Source of the DNA: Candidatus Omnitrophota bacterium
GTDB lineage: Bacteria > Omnitrophota > Gorgyraeia > Tantalellales > Tantalellaceae
Direction: 5' to 3'
NCBI GenBank assembly: GCA_030617085.1
Contig: JAUWWB010000014.1
Coordinates: 1-11,731 of the forward strand
Length of the DNA: 11,731 bases
A program made the position numbers and the translations under genes. The notes under the pieces are model-generated. The model saw only the letters and a list, made by a program, of their open reading frames with translations. It searched no databases and had not been told where the DNA came from. Shown here piece after piece: positions 4,662-11,731 of the stretch; position 1 is the stretch's first letter; every line of letters begins with the position of its first letter.

Positions 4662-5954
4662 ATGCGATTTGCTATAAAGACATTAGGGTGTAAGGTTAAC
4701 CAGTATGAAGAGCAGGTTTTGAGGGAGAATCTTGTCCGGTTTGGGTTTCGGGAAGCCGGGGTTCGGGATGCTGACATTGTTATTGTCAATTCCTGCACCG
4801 TTACCGCACAGGCCGACAGGAAGACGCGGAAGATAGTGCAGAAAATAAAAAAAGAGAATCCCGGCGTGAAGATATTCGTCACCGGATGCCTGGCGGTTCT
4901 TGAAGAGGATATAGAGAACCTGCGGTCATTGCCTGAGGTACATGCGGTGGTGCCGGGCAGTGATAAGGCAAGGATACCGCTTATCCTTGATGACATGTTC
5001 GGCGGTGGCGGCAAAAAGGCCGTGAAAGAGGAAGTCTCCGGTTTCAGCTCCCATACCAGGGCCTTCCTCAAGATACAGGACGGGTGCGACCAGAACTGCT
5101 CTTACTGCAAGGTGAGCCTTGTCAGGGGGCCTTCGCGCTCCAGGGACAAGCGGGATGTCCTGGCCGAGGTGGCGCGCCTTGCCGACGGCGGTTACAGGGA
5201 GATCGTATTGACCGGTGTATGTCTCGGGGCATGGAAAGGGGGTAAAGGGGAGAGCATTTCGGACCTCCTGAGAGAGATAGACGGCCTTGAAGGAGATTTC
5301 AGAATAAGGATCAGCTCCATCGAACCCAACTATATAGACGAAACCCTGATAGAAACAATAGCCGCCTCAGGCAGGATCTGCCGGCATCTGCATATTCCCC
5401 TGCAGAGCGGGTCTGACAGGATCCTCGGATCGATGGGCAGAAGGTACACCGTGGACCGGTTCAGGTGCCTGGTCGGACGGCTCCGGAAAGCGGTCCCGCT
5501 TATCGGTTTGACAATGGACGTCATTGCCGGATTTCCGGGCGAAACCGACGCTGATTTCCGCAGGACACTGGAGTTTGTGCGGGAAACGAGACCGTCGAGA
5601 CTCCATGTCTTTAAATACAGCGACCGGAAGGGAACTCCCGCTTCCCTGATAACGGAAAAGGTGCCGCTGAATACCGCGAAAAGCAGAGTGGAATGGTTGA
5701 TCGGAGCGGGATATGAGCTCCAAGCGGAATTCTGCGCGAAATTCGTGGGCAGGGAGGTAGATGTTCTGCTGGAGCGGCGGCCTGGGGGATCGTTCCTTGA
5801 GGGCTACACGGGAGAATACCTGAGGGCAAGGTTAGAGGGATTTGAGGGACCTGAAGGTGATATTATGAGAATAAAAGTCAATCATGTAGACGAGAACTCC
5901 CGTTGTCTCATCGCCCGAAAAACAGAAAATTCCATAATTAATGCTTCCTGTTAA
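4662..5954 (+). CDS. mtaB: tRNA t6A37 methylthiotransferase
   Basis: A 430-aa radical SAM methylthiotransferase that converts t6A37 of ANN-decoding tRNAs to ms2t6A. The N-terminal MTTase domain supplies a 4Fe-4S cluster through C10 (L-G-C-K-V-N-Q-Y-E), C45 (N-S-C-T-V-T) and C76 (V-T-G-C). The C-T-V-T-x3-A-D-x-K-x-R pattern points to MtaB rather than MiaB or RimO. The radical SAM cluster is C142-x3-C146-x2-C149. Later motifs include P-L-Q-S-G-S (246-251), D-V-I-A-G-F-P-G-E-T (286-295) and L-H-V-F-K-Y-S-D-R-K-G-T (314-325). The last 70 residues look like the TRAM domain that helps bind tRNA. The frame stays open upstream to 4527, but that extension encodes repeat sequence. ATG 4659 or 4662 fits, with GGTGGAG ending at 4658; I chose 4662 because the conserved F-x-x-x-T-L-G-C-K then lies right at the N-terminus. 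Length is typical. It probably shares a transcript with rsmE unless the repeat between them terminates. Confidence 0.93.
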   Translation: MRFAIKTLGCKVNQYEEQVLRENLVRFGFREAGVRDADIVIVNSCTVTAQADRKTRKIVQKIKKENPGVKIFVTGCLAVLEEDIENLRSLPEVHAVVPGSDKARIPLILDDMFGGGGKKAVKEEVSGFSSHTRAFLKIQDGCDQNCSYCKVSLVRGPSRSRDKRDVLAEVARLADGGYREIVLTGVCLGAWKGGKGESISDLLREIDGLEGDFRIRISSIEPNYIDETLIETIAASGRICRHLHIPLQSGSDRILGSMGRRYTVDRFRCLVGRLRKAVPLIGLTMDVIAGFPGETDADFRRTLEFVRETRPSRLHVFKYSDRKGTPASLITEKVPLNTAKSRVEWLIGAGYELQAEFCAKFVGREVDVLLERRPGGSFLEGYTGEYLRARLEGFEGPEGDIMRIKVNHVDENSRCLIARKTENSIINASC

Positions 5955-6003
5955 TGAAATAGAAACCTCAGAAACCGCAGTACCCCTTATTTGACCCACC
6001 GGT

Positions 6004-6032
6004 TTGACAAGGCTATCTTAATATGATATACT
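6004..6032 (+). promoter_or_regulatory. Strong sigma-70-type promoter for the cvpA-family gene
   Basis: TTGACA (6004-6009), a 17-bp spacer and TATACT (6027-6032). A start site near 6039-6040 would leave an untranslated leader of about 17 bases before the TTG at 6057. This also argues against translation starting at TTG 6042. Confidence 0.8.
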
Positions 6033-6056
6033 TTCATTTCATTGAAGGGGTATGCC

Positions 6057-6611
6057 TTGCCTGCAATACTTGAAAATATAAACTGGATCGATATATTTTT
6101 CGTAATCCTTCTGGCGGGAATGGTTTATAAAGGTTCGAGGGTCGGCGTCGGCGGCCAGGTCGTTCCCGTTCTGGGTTATTTTGCCTTAATATTCGTTTCG
6201 ATTGAATATTATTCCCTTTTGTCCGAAAGGCTGTTCGGGTTTTTGTCGATGGGATGGGCAAAACCGGCATCGTTTTTCGTGATCTCTGCCGGGGTATTCC
6301 TGGCCGTTAAAGTGCTGGAGAGGATCTGCGCCGCTGTAAGTGACCGGGAAATTGCCGCCATCGAAAAAATCGGCGGCATGCTCATGGCCTCTTTCAGGGC
6401 ATTTATCCTTTTTGGGATAATAGGGATAATGCTTTTGCTCCTTCCGGTCGATCCGATCCGGCATGCTGTCGCCGAAGGGTCGAGGACAGGCATGTTCTTT
6501 GTGGATCTGGACGCCCGGATCTACAGCTGGATGACCGGCCTTATCGGGATATCGAAAGAAAAGCGAAAGGATGAGGTTGTTAAGGAATTCTTAACCCCTA
6601 AAAAGGATTAA
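6057..6611 (+). CDS. CvpA-family inner-membrane protein
   Basis: A 184-aa protein of the CvpA (colicin V production) family. These are small integral membrane proteins whose molecular role is not settled; some are linked to envelope stress and biofilm growth. It shows the family layout: an N-W-I-D opening, then hydrophobic segments at about 11-25, 34-50, 70-86 and 112-130. A short G-G-M-L-M-A-S-F-R-A-F motif precedes the last segment, and L-P-V-D-P-I-R follows it. The tail is charged (K-E-K-R-K-D-E) and probably cytoplasmic. I start it at TTG 6057 because AAGGGG at 6045-6050 lies six bases upstream and the transcript should begin near 6040. It has its own promoter, so it is a separate transcription unit from mtaB. 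Confidence 0.8.
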   Translation: MPAILENINWIDIFFVILLAGMVYKGSRVGVGGQVVPVLGYFALIFVSIEYYSLLSERLFGFLSMGWAKPASFFVISAGVFLAVKVLERICAAVSDREIAAIEKIGGMLMASFRAFILFGIIGIMLLLLPVDPIRHAVAEGSRTGMFFVDLDARIYSWMTGLIGISKEKRKDEVVKEFLTPKKD

Positions 6612-6946
6612 CGCCTCCGGGGTGAAGGAGTGAAGTAAACAACCTATGCCTAAAGGCATAGGCCTTATAGTTGCGACAAAGATTTTACCCTGCGATCTAT
6701 CCGCAGGAACCTTATACCTTTGATATGCTCAAAGAGCGCACTACATTCGGACAGTTTACAATGCCCGTTGCCGATCTGAAAAGACCGACAAGCCTGCAAC
6801 ATTTAGGCCATAGTGGCCAGCGAGAGCCGGGCTACCTCGCAGGAAGTAGTTTAAGACAATTAATCCGAACCGTCAACTGAATTAAGGATGTGAGTAGCTC
6901 GCATTCCTCCCCCGCTTAAAAACGGGGGTCTCCTGCGAGGCTTATT
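6612..6946 (+). other. 335-bp structured gap before nif3 (leader RNA or decayed IS605-like element)
   Basis: No convincing gene. The region contains an 8-bp hairpin (6643-6650 with 6655-6662, loop TAAA), a 6-bp hairpin (6689-6694 with 6702-6707), a 5-bp hairpin (6807-6811 with 6815-6819), a 10-bp long-range inverted repeat (6835-6844 with 6931-6940) and a CCCCCG/CGGGGG hairpin (6909-6914 with 6923-6928). The last arm of the 10-bp repeat overlaps the nif3 ribosome binding site. Hairpins near both ends also recall the subterminal hairpins of IS200/IS605 elements, but no transposase or TnpB motif is readable. I found no clear promoter, yet the nif3-dnaG-rpoD operon should start in or before this stretch. 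Confidence 0.55.
6835..6940 (+). promoter_or_regulatory. Long-range stem covering the nif3 ribosome binding site
   Basis: CCTCGCAGGA (6835-6844) is the exact reverse complement of TCCTGCGAGG (6931-6940). The second arm includes GAGG (6937-6940), six bases before the nif3 ATG. The first seven bases of that arm can instead pair with CGCAGGA at 6702-6708, so two exclusive structures are possible. A translational control element is an inference. Confidence 0.4.
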
Positions 6947-7906
6947 ATGAAGCTGAAGACCATTTACGAACTGGCCGTTAACAAGGCCCTTAAGGAGGAC
7001 CAGCGTACCGGGCGGGTGATCGAAGACGGGCTCAAAAAGGCCAGGGAAGAATACAAAAAGGCCAGGGGGATAGACCGCCGCGCCTTCGACCCGGAAAGCC
7101 TCAGGCATCCCTATGCCGACACGCGCATATTGAACGGTTCCGGGGAAGTAGAGGTTAAAAACGTCCTGGTGGGGATAGATATCGATGTCGCAGAGCTGGT
7201 GCTGGCCGACAGGCTGCGCGAAAAGGGCGTGGACATAGACCTGGTCATCTCCCATCACCCGACCGGCAGGGCCTACGCGCAGCTTTACAAGGTAATGGAT
7301 ATACAGCCCGGTTTATGGGAGAAGTACGGTTTTTCCGGCGAGGCGGCGCGGGGGATAATGAAGGACCGGGCGGAGGAGGTTGCCCGCAGCGTAGCGCCCG
7401 CGAACCACAACAGGGCCGTGGACGCGGCAAGGCTGCTGGGCATACCTTTCATGTGCCTTCATACCGCGGCCGATAATTGCGTTGCGAATTTTCTTCAGAA
7501 GCTTTTCGTCAATAAAAAGCCGAAAAAGCTGAGCAGCATCCTGAATATTCTGAAAGGGATACCCGAATACAGGGACGCGATGAAAAGGGGCGCCGGACCC
7601 TTCATACTCATCGGGAACCCCGGCAAGGACGCGGGAAAGATATTTGTGGACATGACGGGAGGGACCTCCGGGCCGGATAAGATGTTCGCGCGTCTCTCCC
7701 AGTCCGGGATCAAGACGATCGTCGGGATGCATTGCAAGGAGTCCGGCTATAAAGTGGCAAAGTCGGAGTTCATTAATTACGTGATAGCGGGCCACATCGC
7801 CAGCGACACGCTGGGCCTGAACCTCCTGTTCGACGCGATCGAAAAGAAGGGAAGATTGAACTTCATCGACTGCTCCGGGTTCAAGCGGACCAGGAGGCGG
7901 AGTTAG
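6947..7906 (+). CDS. NIF3-family dinuclear metal-binding protein
   Basis: A 319-aa protein of the NIF3 / YqfO / GTP cyclohydrolase I type 2-like family. These proteins form ring-shaped hexamers with a two-metal site; the cellular reaction is not settled. Metal-site candidates are the S-H-H-P motif (102-105), H172 in L-H-T-A-A-D-N, and H283 in G-H-I-A-S-D (282-287). D78 and D80 (G-I-D-I-D) and N-H-N-R-A-V-D-A-A-R (153-162) are also family-like. The N-terminal 60 residues are a charged helical extension ending in Y-A-D-T-R-I-L-N-G, which I associate with a longer, mostly anaerobe subgroup. ATG 6947 has GAGG six bases upstream. The gene ends 5 bp before dnaG. In Bacillus the homologue yqfO also lies close to dnaG-sigA, though downstream, so the linkage is recurrent. 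Confidence 0.85.
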   Translation: MKLKTIYELAVNKALKEDQRTGRVIEDGLKKAREEYKKARGIDRRAFDPESLRHPYADTRILNGSGEVEVKNVLVGIDIDVAELVLADRLREKGVDIDLVISHHPTGRAYAQLYKVMDIQPGLWEKYGFSGEAARGIMKDRAEEVARSVAPANHNRAVDAARLLGIPFMCLHTAADNCVANFLQKLFVNKKPKKLSSILNILKGIPEYRDAMKRGAGPFILIGNPGKDAGKIFVDMTGGTSGPDKMFARLSQSGIKTIVGMHCKESGYKVAKSEFINYVIAGHIASDTLGLNLLFDAIEKKGRLNFIDCSGFKRTRRRS

Positions 7907-7911
7907 CTGCC

Positions 7912-9672
7912 ATGAGTAAGATACCACAGGAAGTCATTGACGGGATACTGGACAGGACCGATATAGTCGAGGTCATCTCGGGTTGCATCCAGCTGAAAAA
8001 GGCGGGAAGGAACTACAAGGCGAACTGTCCTTTTCACAACGAAAAGACGCCTTCTTTTGTCGTCAGCCCGGAGAAGCAGATCTATCACTGTTTCGGATGC
8101 GACGCGGGAGGAAACGCCATTAACTTCCTCATGAAATATGAAAACATAGGTTTCCCGGAAGCCGTCGAGGTGCTGGCCGGCAGGGCCGGCGTGCAGCTGC
8201 CGAAATACACGAAAGCCGCGGGGCAGGGGCCTTCCCTGGCTGCCCGCCTTTACGAGGTCAACAAGATGGCCGCTGCTTTTTACCAGAACCTTCTAAGGGG
8301 CGAGAACGGCAGGAATGCCCTTGGGTATCTGGAAAAACGCGGCATCGATACCGATACGATGAGCGAGTTCAGGATCGGCTACGCGCTGAACAGGTGGGAG
8401 GAGCTCAGAAAATATTGTGAAAGGAAGAAAATACCCGCCGCCCTTTTGAGAAAAGCGGGGCTCACCATTCCGAGCGAAAAGGGGAAAGGCGATTACGACA
8501 GGTTCAGGAACAGGATAACCTTCCCCATTTTCAATGAGAGAGGGCACATCGTAGCTTTCGGCGGAAGGGTCATGGACGATTCTCTGCCCAAGTACATAAA
8601 TTCCCCGGAAACCGAGGTGTACAGCAAGAGCAACGTCCTTTACGGGCTGAATTTCAGCAGGCGGGGCATACGGGAGAGGGGGTGCGCGGTCCTCGTCGAA
8701 GGATACATGGACGTGATCATCCCGTTCCAGCACGGCGTCACGAATGTTGTGGCCGCCTCGGGGACGGCTCTTACGGAGAGGCAGGTCAGCATGCTGAAAA
8801 AATACACCGATACCGCCGTGATGGTTTTCGACGCGGACCAGGCGGGAGAGGCCGCCAGCCTGCGGGGGCTTGATACACTTATCGCCGGCGGCATGAAGGT
8901 GAGAATAGCGGCCCTGCCTGAAGGGGAAGACCCTGACAGCTTTGTGAGGAAGAACGGCAGGGAAAAGTTTGAGGATATCGTCCGCGCCGCCAGGGGGCTG
9001 TTCGATTATAAGCTGGACCTTCTGGTTGAAAAACTGGGCGTCCGGGACGTAGGCGGCATCGCTGATGAGATGCTCCCGACGATACGCAAGGTCGCCAACG
9101 CCGTTGTCCAGTCCGATCATCTTAAGAGGCTCGCGGAACGTCTCGGGATAAACGAAACATCGCTGCGGCAGGAAATGGGCAAGGTCAGGCCGGACTATTC
9201 CCGCCGGGTCGCGGCGCCTTCTGAAGCGGTCCTGAATACGCGCGCCTACAGGAGCAGCGAGATACACCTTTTGGGACTGGCGATTTCGGATAAAAGGATG
9301 TTTGACAGGATACGCGGCGAGCTCGGGCTGGACAGGTTCCGCGACATGAACGTCAAAAAAGTCATTGATATCGTCAGCGCGCTTTTCGGTAACGGAGAGA
9401 AAAGGATTAACCCGGGAAAACTGTTGAGCCGCTTCGAGAACGACGCCCGCGCGCGCGCCGCCGTTGTGCGGGCCATTGCCAAAGCGGACATCTCGCGGGA
9501 CCCGGAGAAGGTATTGACCGATTGCGTCTCGTGCGTTCTGAAAGAGAACAGGGATGAAGACCTGAAGGACCTGACCCTCAGGTTAAAGGAAGCCAAGGAG
9601 TCCGGGAACGAGGCGGAGATGATGGAGCTGATGAAAAAGATAAGCGAGATCAACAAGGAGAAGGTTGCGTAG
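7912..9672 (+). CDS. dnaG: DNA primase
   Basis: A 586-aa DnaG primase, which makes RNA primers at the replication fork and is recruited by the replicative helicase. The N-terminal CHC2 zinc domain has C39, H42, C60 and C63 (C-P-F-H and H-C-F-G-C). The RNA-polymerase core carries R-F-R-N-R-I-T-F-P-I (197-206), F-G-G-R (216-219) and the K-Y-I-N-S-P-E-T stretch (227-234). The TOPRIM metal site is V-E-G-Y-M-D-V-I (262-269), V-F-D-A-D-Q-A-G (305-312) and G-E-D-P-D-S-F (338-344). The C-terminal 150 residues are less conserved and helical, as expected for the helicase-binding part, ending in a Lys/Glu-rich coil. Length is normal. The start sits 5 bp after nif3, with GGAG at 7898-7901, and the stop is 2 bp before rpoD, so translation is probably coupled. 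Confidence 0.97.
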   Translation: MSKIPQEVIDGILDRTDIVEVISGCIQLKKAGRNYKANCPFHNEKTPSFVVSPEKQIYHCFGCDAGGNAINFLMKYENIGFPEAVEVLAGRAGVQLPKYTKAAGQGPSLAARLYEVNKMAAAFYQNLLRGENGRNALGYLEKRGIDTDTMSEFRIGYALNRWEELRKYCERKKIPAALLRKAGLTIPSEKGKGDYDRFRNRITFPIFNERGHIVAFGGRVMDDSLPKYINSPETEVYSKSNVLYGLNFSRRGIRERGCAVLVEGYMDVIIPFQHGVTNVVAASGTALTERQVSMLKKYTDTAVMVFDADQAGEAASLRGLDTLIAGGMKVRIAALPEGEDPDSFVRKNGREKFEDIVRAARGLFDYKLDLLVEKLGVRDVGGIADEMLPTIRKVANAVVQSDHLKRLAERLGINETSLRQEMGKVRPDYSRRVAAPSEAVLNTRAYRSSEIHLLGLAISDKRMFDRIRGELGLDRFRDMNVKKVIDIVSALFGNGEKRINPGKLLSRFENDARARAAVVRAIAKADISRDPEKVLTDCVSCVLKENRDEDLKDLTLRLKEAKESGNEAEMMELMKKISEINKEKVA

Positions 9673-9674
9673 CC

Positions 9675-11297
<1,623 letters not shown>

Positions 11298-11320
11298 CCG
11301 GAGTTCTTTCCCCGCCTTCA

Positions 11321-11395
11321 CCCCCCTGTCATCCTGAGCCCTCCCCCGTCATCCTGAGCCCTCCCCCGTCATCCTGAGCGAAGCGAAGGATCTCT
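11321..11395. repeat. Tandem partial copies of a GTCATCCTGAGC repeat
   Basis: Three 20-bp units in exact register: 11321-11340, 11341-11360 and 11361-11380. Units two and three differ at one base and unit one at a few. Only the last continues into the full form of this common dispersed repeat (GAGCGAAGCGAAGGATCT, to 11393); ATCCT (11371-11375) and AGGAT (11387-11391) form its short stem. It starts 23 bp after the rpoD stop codon. No T-run follows, so I do not call it a terminator. Confidence 0.75.
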
Positions 11396-11412
11396 TACGT
11401 TAAATAAAATTT

Positions 11413-11731
11413 ATGACCTGTATTTTTTGTTTTTTATGTTTGTCGATGTTTTTTATCTTTCCCGCGGATTCTCTTGCTGAGGTGTGGGTGGATGAGGACA
11501 TGATGATGGCCGTGCCGGTCGGCGGCGGTGCTGTCGAGGAAGTTGACGTTGGCCTGTGCCCCCGGGGCGCCAGGGTTATCGGGGCGTTCATGTCGGCCTG
11601 GCAGAAAGGGGACTACAGGACGATGTATGAACTGCTTGACGATGAAAGCAGGAAAGTCTATCCCTTCGAGGAGGCCGGGTTTGACTTTCAGTTTCTGCGA
11701 TTCAAGCGGTACAGGATCAGTTCCGTGAAGA
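11413..11731 (+). CDS. Secreted protein of unknown function, 3' end missing
   Basis: The first 106 codons of a gene cut by the window edge. Residues 1-22 look like a signal peptide: a very hydrophobic Phe/Cys/Leu core followed by A-D-S-L-A before E-V. There is no clear lipobox at the cleavage site. After an acidic, Gly/Val-rich stretch, residues from about 60 read V-I-G-A-F-M-S-A-W-Q-K-G-D-Y-R-T-M-Y-E-L-L-D-D. This is the sort of opening helix seen in NTF2-like or lumazine-binding-like domains (F-x-x-A-W-x-x-G-D-Y-x-x-M-Y). That fold assignment is tentative. An in-frame TAA at 11401 excludes an upstream start. No ribosome binding site is evident before ATG 11413. The sequence before the gene is AT-rich (11396-11412) and could be part of a promoter, but no clean boxes are visible. 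Confidence 0.6.
   Translation, partial: MTCIFCFLCLSMFFIFPADSLAEVWVDEDMMMAVPVGGGAVEEVDVGLCPRGARVIGAFMSAWQKGDYRTMYELLDDESRKVYPFEEAGFDFQFLRFKRYRISSVK

Noticed and set aside
6671..6880. 69-codon frame (TTG start) in the gap before nif3
   Set aside because: No ribosome binding site, no recognisable domain and it runs through several hairpins. Its I-Y-P-Q-E stretch faintly recalls the start of TnpB proteins, but nothing after it does.
6909..6930. Intrinsic terminator before nif3
   Set aside because: The CCCCCG/CGGGGG stem is followed by TCTCC, not by a T-run.
8293..9267. 324-codon minus-strand open frame inside dnaG
   Set aside because: Antisense shadow of the primase core; no ribosome binding site, no motif, and the sense strand is clearly coding.

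Overview
The window holds ordinary chromosomal housekeeping and envelope genes, all on the + strand, with a dense set of palindromic and tandem repeats in nearly every gap. A TonB-like protein suggests a Gram-negative (diderm) cell. Zinc-ribbon mini-proteins, an AmmeMemoRadiSam A/B fusion, a nif3-dnaG-rpoD cluster and heavy palindromic repeat debris fit an uncultivated anaerobic lineage. Candidatus Omnitrophota is my best guess, at low confidence and from gene style only. No transposase, phage gene, plasmid gene or CRISPR array is visible.

Left part (1-1744): two hairpins open the window, followed by a compact run of a TonB-like protein, a small membrane zinc-ribbon protein and a winged-helix protein. 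A 170-bp AT-rich element with 10-bp units in inverted arrays comes next, then a promoter and tRNA-Ala(CGC). A palindromic element flanked by 12-bp direct repeats sits just after the tRNA.

Middle part (1744-6611): a second membrane zinc-ribbon mini-protein leads into an exported Memo-AMMECR1 fusion. The linker of this fusion is encoded by a palindromic repeat, followed by an intact internal ribosome binding site and ATG. A 348-bp gap made largely of palindromes leads to rsmE (16S rRNA m3U1498 methyltransferase), which lies between two direct copies of a 32-bp palindromic repeat. Next come mtaB (tRNA ms2t6A synthase) and, behind a clear sigma-70-type promoter, a CvpA-family membrane protein. 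rsmE and mtaB are both RNA-modification genes.

Right part (6612-11731): a 335-bp gap with several hairpins precedes nif3. One strand of its long-range pairing covers the nif3 ribosome binding site. nif3, dnaG (primase) and rpoD (primary sigma factor) are separated by 5 and 2 bp and look like one operon. Tandem short repeats follow, and then the start of a secreted protein cut by the window edge.

The best candidates for something undescribed are the repeat-bridged Memo-AMMECR1 fusion with its possible second start, the nif3-dnaG-rpoD leader with mutually exclusive pairings (or a decayed IS605-like element), and the 10-bp inverted-array element upstream of the tRNA. I see no complete new multi-gene system.
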